Positions 46,064 to 53,532 of a stretch of 57,491 nucleotides of DNA are shown here, in pieces (the first letter of the stretch is position 1; each line of letters begins with the position of its first letter). Origin of the DNA: a virus; the IMG/VR virus record IMGVR_UViG_3300042451_001035, positions 1 through 57,491 of that record. One strand, given 5' to 3'. The position numbers and the translations under genes were made by a program. The notes beneath the pieces are model-generated. The model saw only the letters and a list, made by a program, of their open reading frames with translations. It was not told where the DNA came from and made no database searches.

Positions 46064-46327
46064 ATGGCAAGTATAGTATCAATTACAGCATATCAAAGAA
46101 ATCAATATGCTTTATTAAACCCTAACGGCACTCCTGCAACTTCTGGTATTTCTTACGGATTCCCAGTAAGCACAATTACAGCTTACCCAGCTCCTTCAGG
46201 AACAGTGGCAAACGGAGTGGTTATGAATTCAATAGTTGAAGTAGCACCTACTGGTTTAAACCAAGTACCGGTATTATTTTATACGAATTCTACTGTATCT
46301 CAAATTAATGCAGCAGCAAACGCTTAG
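46064..46327 (+). CDS. Paralogue of the Thr-tailed protein, without tail
   Basis: An 87-aa protein matching the first domain of the gene before it: RNQYALLNPNGTPATSG against RNQYDLTNPNGTPATSG, and VANGVVMNSIVEVAPTGLNQ against VANGVQMNSLILMYPSGLNQ. It ends INAAANA with no Thr-rich extension. Tandem duplication with gain or loss of the tail is the simplest reading. Function unknown; probably a virion surface protein by composition. Confidence 0.6.
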   Translation: MASIVSITAYQRNQYALLNPNGTPATSGISYGFPVSTITAYPAPSGTVANGVVMNSIVEVAPTGLNQVPVLFYTNSTVSQINAAANA

Positions 46328-46347
46328 TCTTAAAAAAACGTAAATTA

Positions 46348-46373
46348 GCCCCTTTTTAACGAGGGGCTTTTTT
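46348..46373 (+). terminator. Rho-independent terminator
   Basis: GCCCCT pairs with AGGGGC around an 8-nt loop, followed by six T. It ends the plus-strand two-gene unit, and its DNA overlaps the last codons of the convergent 46-aa gene at 46356-46496. Confidence 0.85.
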
Positions 46374-46496
46374 ATTTTCTTTATGTACTGTTTTTAGGTT
46401 TTTGTATATCCTTTTAGCATCTTCTAATGTTTTACCAGCACCTGCTGCCATAAATACAGATAATCTTCTTAATTTTTTAGCTGCTTTATTATTCAT
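46356..46496 (-). CDS. Small basic protein (46 aa)
   Basis: A complete frame from ATG (46496-46494) to TAA. The 46-aa product opens MNNKAAKKLRRLSVFMAAGA, continues GKTLEDAKRIYKNLKTVHK and ends ENKKAPR. It is lysine/arginine-rich and helical. It follows the 40-aa gene by 9 bases and closes the replication operon. Its stop lies inside the terminator of the opposite strand. No family recognised; nucleic acid binding is possible. Confidence 0.5.
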   Translation of the reverse strand: MNNKAAKKLRRLSVFMAAGAGKTLEDAKRIYKNLKTVHKENKKAPR

Positions 46497-46505
46497 AATT
46501 TAATT

Positions 46506-46628
46506 TTACCTCCCTTGACCGCGATATTGCTTGGGTTTTGGAGAATGTTTGTTATAAGATTTCTTTGCACTGCCTGTTTTTCTACTACCAAATGTTACCT
46601 TTCTTGAATCTGTTTTAACTTTTGCCAT
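46506..46628 (-). CDS. Small basic protein (40 aa)
   Basis: A complete frame from ATG (46628-46626) to TAA (46508-46506). The 40-aa product begins MAKVKTDSRKVTFGSRKTG and ends KQYRGQGR. It is strongly basic and probably disordered. Small proteins with this kind of opening and the YRGQGR ending recur in Bacteroidota phage genomes in my memory; no role is known. One base separates it from the winged-helix gene. Confidence 0.6.
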   Translation of the reverse strand: MAKVKTDSRKVTFGSRKTGSAKKSYNKHSPKPKQYRGQGR

Positions 46629-46629
46629 T

Positions 46630-46902
46630 TTATGTGTTATTTAGGATTAATTGGTACGAATATAAGCCATTTTCTAAATAATTTTTATTTAGGGTATGCC
46701 TACCAAATTTTTCTTTCCTAAAATCACGCAAACCTGCCGATACTGATGCTTCTGGAATATGAGTAATGGCTGAAATTTCACTAAGGGTTCTAAACCTTTG
46801 ATCTTGCATAAGTTCCTTTAATTTAAAATGGTTTTTAGCTAATCTTTTACCATCTCTTTCATGAACATAATCAGTTCCGTCAAATACTAATTCTTGTTGC
46901 AT
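46630..46902 (-). CDS. Winged-helix DNA-binding protein (putative)
   Basis: A 90-aa protein. Residues about 26-62 (FKLKELMQDQRFRTLSEISA, then HIPEASVSAGLRDFRKEKFG) form a helix-turn-helix with a basic recognition helix, followed by a wing-like strand pair (HTLNKNYLENGLYSYQLIL). It is likely a regulator or replication-associated DNA binder. It lies downstream of SSB in the replication operon. No target site could be read. Confidence 0.65.
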   Translation of the reverse strand: MQQELVFDGTDYVHERDGKRLAKNHFKLKELMQDQRFRTLSEISAITHIPEASVSAGLRDFRKEKFGRHTLNKNYLENGLYSYQLILNNT

Positions 46903-46903
46903 A

Positions 46904-47125
46904 TTATTGGGTTTTAAAATACTTTAAATCTATGTCCCCACCGTCCATTTTATTTGGGTAGATGAGTATGTCTTTATCGTAAAAGTTCCGCACCATACCA
47001 TTGTGGTAAAATACGACTTTCCAAACGGTGTTGACTTCTGATCCGTAGTCAATCCAAGCAATTGCTTTTCCTCTTCCAAGTGGTGTTTCAACTTCTATAG
47101 GATTTATTAATTCATGAATATACAT
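46904..47125 (-). CDS. Small conserved-looking protein of unknown function
   Basis: A 73-aa protein with a compact beta pattern (PLGRGKAIAWIDYGSEV, VWKVVFYHNGMVRNFYDKDI), no cysteines, and an SH3-like strand spacing. It sits between SSB (sharing one base) and the winged helix. I do not know a family. A small nucleic-acid or protein-binding barrel is plausible. Confidence 0.55.
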   Translation of the reverse strand: MYIHELINPIEVETPLGRGKAIAWIDYGSEVNTVWKVVFYHNGMVRNFYDKDILIYPNKMDGGDIDLKYFKTQ

Positions 47126-47463
47126 TATGCATTATTTTCGTCTTGTTTACCGGATAAAAGCTGTAAAGATGTAACTCTAGCATGCAACTGCGCAATCACT
47201 TCTTTTGTTTTATCGTTATTGTAAGTCTTTGCTTCTGGCTTACCTTCCATGTAAATCATTGTACCTTTTTTTAAGTAGTTAGATACATTTAATTTGTCTG
47301 TCCAATAAGCACATGAAACCCATGTAGTTTTATCTACATCTTCACCTTGTTGGTTTTTGAACTTTTCACTGTAAGCCATTGAAAAATTAATCACTGTTTT
47401 ACCATTCACTGTGTTTACTACTGCATCTTGTCCTAATCTTCCGATTACTGAAATTCTGATCAT
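47125..47463 (-). CDS. ssb: Single-stranded DNA-binding protein
   Basis: A 112-aa OB-fold SSB: opening IRISVIGRLGQDAVV, core INFSMAYSEKFKNQQGE and WVSCAYWTDKLNVSNYLKKG, then MIYMEGKPEAKTYNN. It coats ssDNA during replication. The C-terminus (SGKQDENNA) lacks the acidic DDIPF tip that bacterial SSBs use to recruit host enzymes, so recruitment may differ. It follows the primase-helicase by 18 bases. Confidence 0.92.
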   Translation of the reverse strand: MIRISVIGRLGQDAVVNTVNGKTVINFSMAYSEKFKNQQGEDVDKTTWVSCAYWTDKLNVSNYLKKGTMIYMEGKPEAKTYNNDKTKEVIAQLHARVTSLQLLSGKQDENNA

Positions 47464-47481
47464 TTTTTTGTTTTTTAATTA

Positions 47482-49347
47482 TTAAAATATTACTTCTCCA
47501 CCATCTTCATCTTTATATGGAAGCCATGATTGATTAGCTTCTTTTCTCTTCCAAAAATCAAGTCCTTTTTTATTCAACATCTCTTGTATAAAATCCCTTC
47601 CTTCAATAAAAAATCTTCTTCTATCCCAAATATACTCAACCATTACAAATCCTTTTCTACCAACGCTTTTCTTTTTAATTTTCTTAGAATGAAATTCTGC
47701 AACAGGACTTTTTGGATCTGTCTGTGCAAATGGTCTATGGTAAACGGTAATATTGTCCATTTTATTGTTCCACATAGCACCATCATTTATATCAAATACA
47801 TCAGGACATTTGTAGTTACCACTCCTATCCCTTTCCATTAATTTTGGATGCGCAATAACCCAAAAATACACATCATTCTTCTTCGCAAATCTTGAAAAGT
47901 CAGCTAATAATGTTTCCAAATACTTATCAGTTCTACCACCAAAACCTTTGTAATCATTGGTCATTTGGTTAAATGGATCAATACAACAAAAGTCAACTTT
48001 CTCTTGCACAATCAATTCAAGAAACTTTTCTTTGATATACTGTGGGGTAGGCGAAAGCATCTCTGCGCTAATATAAAAAATATGTTTAGAAATAAAATCA
48101 TATGCAGCCTCGTAAATATCATTAGCTGGTCTATTTGGGTTAAAAGGAGTACACTCGCATCCCAAAAGCATCTCTACAAAGTCATGAAAATATTCTTCCG
48201 CAGGCGTATCTTCAGGAGAGAATGTAGCAATCTTTTCGCCATACATGATGATTCTACTTAGCAATTGCGACTTTTGCCAAGCTGTTTTACCGTAGTTACC
48301 AATACCAGTAAGCAATGTAATTTCGCCTCTTTTTGGCTTAAAAATATAATCAAGCTCTGGAACGCCAACTCCCATAACCTTGTCAAAACCATTTTGATTG
48401 ATAAGCAAAGCTTTATCCTTTACATCAATTCCATAAACCACATCTTCAACCCTGTAATTATCCCCTTTCTCATCTACAAATTCTTTCTTAACATCAATCT
48501 CATAGTTAGTAGTTTTATTAACCAACTTCTCCTTTTGTAAGATAGCCGAACCAGCAATAGCCCTATTTGCCCTATATCCGCTCTTTACAGCCCCTCTCAT
48601 CTCTGACATAGTAAAGTCATTACTCACTAAATATTCGGCTGAAATGAGGCTTAAAGCGGCCTCCTCGTTGATTCCAAACCTACAACACGCAGATGCCAAC
48701 TTAAAAATGTAAGTATTTCGCTCTCCAGTGACAAAAGCATCGTTTTTATTCGTAAGCCACTTTAGTATTCTACGAAAGTTTTCAGAATCGTCAATTGTTT
48801 CAATTTCGTTGACTACAACTTTTTCTATTTTTTTTGCTTTTGTAAAGACAAGAGCTTTTTCGTTTATGTAAATATCTGGATCAAAACTTTCGTAACAAAC
48901 CCTGCTTACATTAATTCCGCTTCGGTCAATTTCCGGAAAAACCTCTTGTAATGATTGGAAATGCTCTCTGTGCTTTTTTCCATCTGCTATTTTAACCAAT
49001 GCTTTTAATCCATTACCAGAAGGGCTAACCCAACAAGCGTACACAAAATCCTTTTGAATAATTTCAGTCTGCTTATCCCTTAAATCAGAAATATCATCAA
49101 AATCTAAAACTATAAATCCGCTATGTGAAACCAATTGTTCATCCTTTCTATCTGCCCCGAACTTACCACTAAAGCAAATTGAAGGCAAATTGAGCTTTAG
49201 CTTATTAGCTTTTTCCTTATCCAAAGCCAACCTAATATCTAAGACCAAAGCCTTACTTGCACCTAGTTTAATCCTTTCAAGTGCTTTTTCAACGGTTATG
49301 AAATGTGGTTCCTTGCTAAAAATGTTTTTAAAAATAGTAACTTGCAT
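47482..49347 (-). CDS. Primase-helicase (VirE_N/BT4734-type primase with DnaB-like ATPase)
   Basis: A 621-aa protein. The N-terminal domain contains FIVLDFDDIS (78-87), the DxD motif of VirE_N/BT4734-type domains, which have been linked to the archaeo-eukaryotic primase fold. A PriCT-like helical segment follows, about 190-250 (AASACCRFGINEEAALSLI region). The C-terminal half is a RecA-fold ATPase: Walker A GIGNYGKT (348-355) and Walker B FCCIDPFNQ (near 457), then FWVIAHPKLM. It probably primes and unwinds DNA at the phage fork. It sits five bases from the initiator gene. Confidence 0.82.
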   Translation of the reverse strand: MQVTIFKNIFSKEPHFITVEKALERIKLGASKALVLDIRLALDKEKANKLKLNLPSICFSGKFGADRKDEQLVSHSGFIVLDFDDISDLRDKQTEIIQKDFVYACWVSPSGNGLKALVKIADGKKHREHFQSLQEVFPEIDRSGINVSRVCYESFDPDIYINEKALVFTKAKKIEKVVVNEIETIDDSENFRRILKWLTNKNDAFVTGERNTYIFKLASACCRFGINEEAALSLISAEYLVSNDFTMSEMRGAVKSGYRANRAIAGSAILQKEKLVNKTTNYEIDVKKEFVDEKGDNYRVEDVVYGIDVKDKALLINQNGFDKVMGVGVPELDYIFKPKRGEITLLTGIGNYGKTAWQKSQLLSRIIMYGEKIATFSPEDTPAEEYFHDFVEMLLGCECTPFNPNRPANDIYEAAYDFISKHIFYISAEMLSPTPQYIKEKFLELIVQEKVDFCCIDPFNQMTNDYKGFGGRTDKYLETLLADFSRFAKKNDVYFWVIAHPKLMERDRSGNYKCPDVFDINDGAMWNNKMDNITVYHRPFAQTDPKSPVAEFHSKKIKKKSVGRKGFVMVEYIWDRRRFFIEGRDFIQEMLNKKGLDFWKRKEANQSWLPYKDEDGGEVIF

Positions 49348-49351
49348 CGTT

Positions 49352-50125
49352 TTATTTGTTTAGTTGTTCAATCCTTTTTGAGTAATTTATGAAATCTTGA
49401 TTTTGATGTAATGAACCGCTTTTTGGTGGCTCTGAATTTGATTTATAAGTTTTTTTTAGGTGGGGAAGTGTATTTTTTATTTTAGTTTTCCAAACTTTAA
49501 TCTTCTTGCCATACCCATCATTCCAACCAGCATCTACCCAAGTTTGATATTTAGCTTTTAAAGAAAATTCATATTCAGAATAAACAGCCTTTAAATCATT
49601 CTCAACTACTTCCTTGCAATATGCTAAAAAATCATTTTCACTAGGTATATATTCTTTTATTTCTTTTACTTTACTTTCTTTTACTTTACTTTGCGGATTT
49701 TCTGGAGCAGAAACTCCGTCAGATACGGTATTATTAGTAGCGAATTTACCGTTTATGCGGAGTTGTTTCTTACTTTTATCTTTATTTGTACCTCTTTTTT
49801 CATAGACAGGTTTTAGCCTTTCATCTAGCGAATCTGAATTAATAAAGCCATTATTTAAGAATATCATCTCCAGTTTGATACAGTAATCCACCACATCCCG
49901 TATTTCTGTAGCAGAAACTCCAAAATCACCCGCCATTAGTTCAAATTCCACATCTGAATACTCAAATACATTACCATCAATACCAGTTAAATATTCTAAA
50001 GTCATTGACCAAATAGCATAACCTATTGCTCCAAACTTTGTACGAATGGCTTTAACCTTTCTATGGTTTCTCATATCCCTATCATGAGGGAAGTAATCGC
50101 AATAATTCTTTTTAGGGCGAGCCAT
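49352..50125 (-). CDS. DUF4373 / Lin1244-type replication initiator
   Basis: A 257-aa protein. The N-terminal domain (YFPHDRDMRNHRKVKAIR, then FGAIGYAIWSMTLEYLTG and FELMAGDFGVSATEIRDVV) matches DUF4373 (Lin1244/Lin1753 family), a winged-helix initiator domain common in Bacteroidota phages. A basic, low-complexity linker follows and a C-terminal helical domain (YSEYEFSLKAKYQTWVDAGW) that could load the helicase. It likely binds the origin. The order initiator, primase-helicase, SSB fits a replication operon. Confidence 0.82.
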   Translation of the reverse strand: MARPKKNYCDYFPHDRDMRNHRKVKAIRTKFGAIGYAIWSMTLEYLTGIDGNVFEYSDVEFELMAGDFGVSATEIRDVVDYCIKLEMIFLNNGFINSDSLDERLKPVYEKRGTNKDKSKKQLRINGKFATNNTVSDGVSAPENPQSKVKESKVKEIKEYIPSENDFLAYCKEVVENDLKAVYSEYEFSLKAKYQTWVDAGWNDGYGKKIKVWKTKIKNTLPHLKKTYKSNSEPPKSGSLHQNQDFINYSKRIEQLNK

Positions 50126-50135
50126 TTTTTTATAA

Positions 50136-50333
50136 TTAGTCGTTAGTTAAATCGGTTTTCAATGCCTCGTTAATACGAGTTATTTCTGCATCGGTAAATA
50201 ATAATTTACCCTGCATCTTTCGTGATAATTCCGATTCTGGTATTTTTGCATTAAGTGACAGCCACCTTTGTGTACGGCCATCTAAAGCCTCTTTTATCCT
50301 TTCGTGAAGCCTTAATTCAGTTTTGATTTCCAT
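50136..50333 (-). CDS. Small helix-turn-helix regulator (Cro/CI-like)
   Basis: A 65-aa protein from the ATG at 50333-50331 (MEIKTELRLHERIKEALDG). A TTG at 50360 would add nine residues but lies within the promoter's -7 box, so it is rejected. Residues about 22-52 (RWLSLNAKIPESELSRKMQG, then LLFTDAEITRI) form a Cro-type helix-turn-helix. First gene of the replication operon, facing the early genes across two divergent promoters. Autoregulation or a switch role is inferred. Confidence 0.7.
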   Translation of the reverse strand: MEIKTELRLHERIKEALDGRTQRWLSLNAKIPESELSRKMQGKLLFTDAEITRINEALKTDLTND

Positions 50334-50357
50334 AAATTTGTTTTGATTATTGGATGA

Positions 50358-50388
50358 CAAAAATAGTGTTATTTTTTAAATACCCAAA
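50358..50388 (-). promoter_or_regulatory. Bacteroidota promoter, replication operon
   Basis: On the minus strand TTG (50387-50385), a 19-nt spacer, and TATTTTTG (50365-50358): a full match to TTG-N19-TAnnTTTG. It lies directly before the HTH regulator and is the best promoter in the window. Confidence 0.75.
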
Positions 50389-50415
50389 TATTTTTAACTT
50401 TTTTTTAAATTTATT

Positions 50416-50444
50416 TTGTGGTTTAATTAAATTAATTATCTTTG
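50416..50444 (+). promoter_or_regulatory. Bacteroidota promoter, early rightward genes
   Basis: TTG (50416-50418), an 18-nt spacer, and TATCTTTG (50437-50444), 13 bases before the ATG at 50458. It overlaps a copy of the 16-mer TTTAATTAAATTAATT at 50422-50437. It is divergent from the replication promoter 28 bp away. Confidence 0.75.
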
Positions 50445-50457
50445 TTAAAATATTACT

Positions 50458-50709
50458 ATGAAAACAGCAATGCAAGAATTAATTTCTACTTTTCATTTAT
50501 ACCAAAATAGTGCATCTACTTATGAAGAGCAGGAACTATTGTCATTTTATATAAAATGTGTGGAAGATTTGTTGAAAAAAGAAAAAGAGCAGATAATAGA
50601 AGCACACGCATTTGGTGCTGATGATGTTGATTCTAATGGCGGTTTACTTTTGAGAGGTGTTAAAAATGCAATTTATTACTACAACCAAACCTATAACCAA
50701 AACAAATAA
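50458..50709 (+). CDS. Small early protein of unknown function
   Basis: An 83-aa acidic helical protein (MKTAMQELISTFHLYQNSAS, FYIKCVEDLLKKEKEQII, GVKNAIYYYNQTYNQN). First gene after the rightward early promoter. Short, acidic, helical proteins at this place often interfere with host factors, but nothing here names a target. No cysteines or membrane segment. Confidence 0.6.
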   Translation: MKTAMQELISTFHLYQNSASTYEEQELLSFYIKCVEDLLKKEKEQIIEAHAFGADDVDSNGGLLLRGVKNAIYYYNQTYNQNK

Positions 50710-50713
50710 CTTT

Positions 50714-50908
50714 ATGAAATTAGTAAAAAGAAAATATTCTAACCCTGCATCGTCTATGCCCGTTTTTGGTATTCCGGTTATATCTTATATAATACAAAAG
50801 TCAATTGGGATGATTAGTAATGGCAGAGATTGGTATTGGTTCATTTGTATTTCATTGACATTTTTAGGATGGTTAATAATAAATTTTAAATTAACTAAAA
50901 ACAAATAA
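50714..50908 (+). CDS. Small membrane protein
   Basis: A 64-aa protein from the ATG at 50714 (MKLVKRKYSNPASSMPVFG). An upstream in-frame start would lie inside the previous gene. Two hydrophobic segments, VFGIPVISYIIQKSIGMI (17-34) and WYWFICISLTFLGWLIINF (about 40-58), suggest two membrane spans with a short basic tail. Host-envelope or superinfection functions are possible but not shown. Confidence 0.6.
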   Translation: MKLVKRKYSNPASSMPVFGIPVISYIIQKSIGMISNGRDWYWFICISLTFLGWLIINFKLTKNK

Positions 50909-50911
50909 TTT

Positions 50912-51094
50912 ATGAATAGTTATCAAAAATTAAAATCAAGAATAAGAGAACTAGAAACAAAGTTGATGATAGTTTGTACTGATCCTAATAGTATGAATTC
51001 AATCTATATAAAGGCAGAGCAAAAATTAAAAGCTAGTTTAGAAAAATCTATGTGGGCAGGTAATGCAATTACAAAAGAAACTTATGGAAAATAG
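50912..51094 (+). CDS. Small helical protein
   Basis: A 60-aa charged helical protein (SYQKLKSRIRELETKLMIV, AEQKLKASLEKSMWAGN). No motif. Three bases after the membrane protein gene and overlapping the next gene by 11 bases. Its role in the early operon is unknown. Confidence 0.5.
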   Translation: MNSYQKLKSRIRELETKLMIVCTDPNSMNSIYIKAEQKLKASLEKSMWAGNAITKETYGK

Positions 51095-51254
51095 AGAATT
51101 GATATACGATTTAGCCAAAAGGTTAGACATGATTATAGAGGTTACAAAAGAAGGTAAATACATAGGCAAATACAGATTCATAAATGATAAACTACATAAA
51201 CTAAAAGAAGATGAGAAATTCAACAATAATAGTGAAGAAAAAAAGGTGCGTTAG
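51084..51254 (+). CDS. Small charged protein
   Basis: A 56-aa protein from the ATG at 51084 (MENRELIYDLAKRLDMIIEV); an earlier start at 51063 adds seven residues deeper in the previous gene. Lys/Glu-rich with a helical first half. It overlaps the NinG-like gene at its end by 44 bases in another frame, which makes its reality less certain than its neighbours'. Confidence 0.45.
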   Translation: MENRELIYDLAKRLDMIIEVTKEGKYIGKYRFINDKLHKLKEDEKFNNNSEEKKVR

Positions 51255-51747
51255 TTGCGGGAATATTGATTATCATTTTTCTAAAAAGATGTGCAAGCAA
51301 TGTGCTACAGTGGTTTCTACGCAAAAGAGAATGGAAGAATTTGAAGATGATTCAGAAAGTTTTCAAAACTTAGTTGCAGATCTTGACCATGTATTTAGCC
51401 AGTATCTAAGAAATAAATATGCAGATAAAACAGGTATGGTAGAGTGTTATACTTGTGGTAATAAACATACTATAGCAGAAATACAATGCGGTCATTTTAT
51501 GGGTAGATCAAATCTTGGAACTAGATGGATGGATGAAAATTGCAGACCTCAATGTATGGAGTGTAATTATTTCAAAACTGGGAATATTGAAGAATTTGAA
51601 TATAAATTACATAAAGAAAATGGGGCATTAGTTGAATACCTTAGAGAAATAGCAAGACAAGCAGTAAGACCAACAAGAGATGAGCTTAAATCTTTGATCC
51701 TAGAATACAGGGCAAAGCTGAACTTAGTAAAAAAGAAATTTATTTAA
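51211..51747 (+). CDS. NinG/Rap-like recombination protein
   Basis: A 178-aa protein. It has three Cys pairs: CVSC (13-16), CYTC (79-82) and CMEC (115-118), plus IQCGHFMGRS (91-100) and the RWMDENCRPQC segment. This is the pattern of NinG/Rap nucleases, which act on branched DNA in phage recombination. The C-terminal part is a basic helix (LKSLILEYRAKLNLVKKKF). The start at 51211 is the earliest ATG; a GTG at 51232 is possible. Confidence 0.85.
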   Translation: MRNSTIIVKKKRCVSCGNIDYHFSKKMCKQCATVVSTQKRMEEFEDDSESFQNLVADLDHVFSQYLRNKYADKTGMVECYTCGNKHTIAEIQCGHFMGRSNLGTRWMDENCRPQCMECNYFKTGNIEEFEYKLHKENGALVEYLREIARQAVRPTRDELKSLILEYRAKLNLVKKKFI

Positions 51748-51790
51748 TTTTACAGAAGTAATTGTAGATTGGTGGTTTTAAGCAAATATA

Positions 51791-51822
51791 CCCTCCTGTA
51801 TTTCTATACTGGGAGGGTTTTT
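51791..51822 (+). terminator. Rho-independent terminator
   Basis: CCCTCC pairs with GGAGGG and an inner GTAT/ATAC pair extends the stem, followed by five T. It lies 44 bases after the NinG-like gene. Confidence 0.85.
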
Positions 51823-51865
51823 AATTAAATTAATTTTGGTTATTATATTTAATTAAATTAATTTT
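51820..51865. repeat. Two copies of an 18-bp AT element
   Basis: TTTAATTAAATTAATTTT occurs exactly at 51820-51837 and 51848-51865, 28 bp apart, in the gap between a terminator and the next gene. The first 16 bases recur at 50422 and, inverted, at 45555. Confidence 0.85.
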
Positions 51866-51866
51866 A
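51836..51866 (+). promoter_or_regulatory. Candidate promoter after the terminator
   Basis: TTG (51836-51838), a 20-nt spacer, and TAATTTTA (51859-51866), one base off TAnnTTTG. It lies 14 bases before the ATG at 51881, and downstream of a terminator, so a promoter is needed here. Confidence 0.45.
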
Positions 51867-51880
51867 CAAAAAAATATAAA

Positions 51881-52078
51881 ATGGCAAGAAAAATAGATCC
51901 AGAATCAGTTTCAAGTAAGGTAGCTGATTTAAAATTAAGCGAAAGTATTAGATTAAATAATCCATATACTTCAGTTATGGTTATGGTTTCAAATCTTAAA
52001 AAGAAAAAAGGACACGAAAGTAAAATGTTTAAAATTAAGTTTATTGAAGAAAAAACAATTGTAACAAGAATAAAATAA
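51881..52078 (+). CDS. Small basic protein
   Basis: A 65-aa protein (MARKIDPESVSSKVADLKLS, MVMVSNLKKKKGHESKMF, ending TIVTRIK). Basic with mixed helix and strand. No family recognised. Opens the recombination sub-operon with the exonuclease; a small DNA-binding function is possible. Confidence 0.55.
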   Translation: MARKIDPESVSSKVADLKLSESIRLNNPYTSVMVMVSNLKKKKGHESKMFKIKFIEEKTIVTRIK

Positions 52079-52083
52079 GTATT

Positions 52084-52461
52084 ATGCACATCCAAACCGT
52101 TAACTACACTAGAACATTTAATTTAGGCAATTACTCTTCTGAAAAAATTGGTGTTGAATTTTCTCTTAATCAAGGCGAGTCTGCAAACAAAGCTCTTGAC
52201 ATTGCAAGAGATTTAGTAGAACAATATCATTCTGAAAATGTAAAAAGATTAAAAGACCTTTCAGAGTTTTGTGGAGTTCCTTATGATGATAAAATTTATC
52301 AAGAAATAATTCCAACTCAATCAAAACAAACATTAGCTGAAAAAACAAAAGCATTTATTGACTCTTGCAAAACGAAAGAGGAATTAAAAGCTTGGGAGTT
52401 AATGAGCAAAAGCAATCCTGAACTATTAGAACATTATAACAACAAACTAAACACACTTTAA
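52084..52461 (+). CDS. Protein beside the exonuclease, unknown
   Basis: A 125-aa protein. The first half is beta-like (VNYTRTFNLGNYSSEKIGVE, then GESANKALDIARDLVEQYH). The second half is helical (QTLAEKTKAFIDSCKTKEEL). It shares one base with the PD-(D/E)XK nuclease gene. Phage exonucleases are usually paired with an annealing protein; this one is too small and I see no RecT or Erf motif, so the partner may be elsewhere or novel. Confidence 0.5.
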   Translation: MHIQTVNYTRTFNLGNYSSEKIGVEFSLNQGESANKALDIARDLVEQYHSENVKRLKDLSEFCGVPYDDKIYQEIIPTQSKQTLAEKTKAFIDSCKTKEELKAWELMSKSNPELLEHYNNKLNTL

Positions 52462-53189
52462 TGAACTGGAACGAAACACTAATCAGAGCAAGCTCTGTCG
52501 GTTATTTAATGACCGAACCTGTAACTAAAGCAGATAAAGAAGCTGGAGTATTATCAAAGACTGCACAAAAACATTTAATTGAAGTTTATATCGCTGAAAA
52601 ATACGGAAGAAAGCGAGATATACAAACAAAGCAAATGAAGAAAGGCATTGAAGCTGAACAAGATTCTATTGATTTATTATCAATGTATCTTAAATTACCA
52701 TTTAGCAAAAATGAAGAACGATTTAAAAATGATTTTATAACAGGATTGCCAGATATTATAAATGGCGATACAATTATTGACATAAAGTCAAGTTATGATC
52801 TTTGGACATTCTTAGGTAATATACCAGACAAGTTAGATAACTTATACTATTGGCAAATGCAGTCTTATATGTGGCTTACAGGCACAAGAAAAGCTACTAT
52901 TGCGTATTGTTTAGTCAATACACCAGAAAGCATTATTCAACAAGAGAAATATTATCTACTTAAAAAGATGGATGTAATTTCAGAAGAAAGTCCAGAATTT
53001 ATCAAAGAAGCAATGAAGGTAGAATTCAATATGACATTTGATGATATATCAATTAATGAAAGAATACTTACGTTTAACGTAAATAGAAGTGAAGATGATA
53101 TTTTACGCATTGAAAATAAAGTTCTAAAAGCTAGAACGTTTTTACAAGAATTAGAACAAACGCATTTAAACTTTAATAATGAGTGCTAA
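52461..53189 (+). CDS. PD-(D/E)XK exonuclease (YqaJ/lambda exo type)
   Basis: A 242-aa nuclease. Motif GIEAEQDSI (62-70) supplies an early Glu; TGLPDII with Asp98 and the DIK triad IIDIKSS (Asp107, Lys109) are the metal site. YYWQMQSYMWLTG (129-141) is the Q/Y helix seen in YqaJ and Cas4-like nucleases. It likely resects double-stranded ends for phage recombination. It overlaps both flanking genes slightly, consistent with one operon. Confidence 0.85.
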   Translation: MNWNETLIRASSVGYLMTEPVTKADKEAGVLSKTAQKHLIEVYIAEKYGRKRDIQTKQMKKGIEAEQDSIDLLSMYLKLPFSKNEERFKNDFITGLPDIINGDTIIDIKSSYDLWTFLGNIPDKLDNLYYWQMQSYMWLTGTRKATIAYCLVNTPESIIQQEKYYLLKKMDVISEESPEFIKEAMKVEFNMTFDDISINERILTFNVNRSEDDILRIENKVLKARTFLQELEQTHLNFNNEC

Positions 53190-53532
53190 TATCATAAGTG
53201 CTGTTCAAAATTTAAAATTAGCTCAAGAACAGTTTGAGGATTTTTGTAGGCAATATCCTGAAACAAAAGGAGAAAAATTATTTAAAGTTTACGTTAGTAA
53301 AATTAATTGGATGTTTAATGATATTGTAACCCATCCATTTTTAACTGAAGAAGTAAGATCCGGTATTAAAAAAGAAATAAATAGTGATATATTTGCTATA
53401 CCAGCAATCCATGAAAAAGTTGCATTGTTAACCCCAGAGCAAAGAGAAATGATTGAGCTAACATTAGACGCAATGCTTGACGGAGAGGAGGTAAAAATAG
53501 TAGATATAAAACATTTAAATGATGGAGGTTAG
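53179..53532 (+). CDS. Unknown early protein
   Basis: A 117-aa helical, acidic protein (NLKLAQEQFEDFCRQYPETK, LLTPEQREMIELTLDAML). It starts 11 bases inside the exonuclease gene and overlaps the zinc-ribbon gene by 11 bases. No motif. An accessory recombination role is suggested only by location. Confidence 0.55.
   Translation: MSANIISAVQNLKLAQEQFEDFCRQYPETKGEKLFKVYVSKINWMFNDIVTHPFLTEEVRSGIKKEINSDIFAIPAIHEKVALLTPEQREMIELTLDAMLDGEEVKIVDIKHLNDGG

Noticed and set aside
47615-47640. CAAATATA/TATATTTG matches inside coding genes
   Set aside because: Several occur by chance in this AT-rich DNA, so only copies in gene-start gaps were called, plus one flagged as weak.
50334-50360. TTG start adding nine residues to the HTH protein
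   Set aside because: The TTG belongs to the -7 box TATTTTTG; the ATG at 50333 gives a normal leader.
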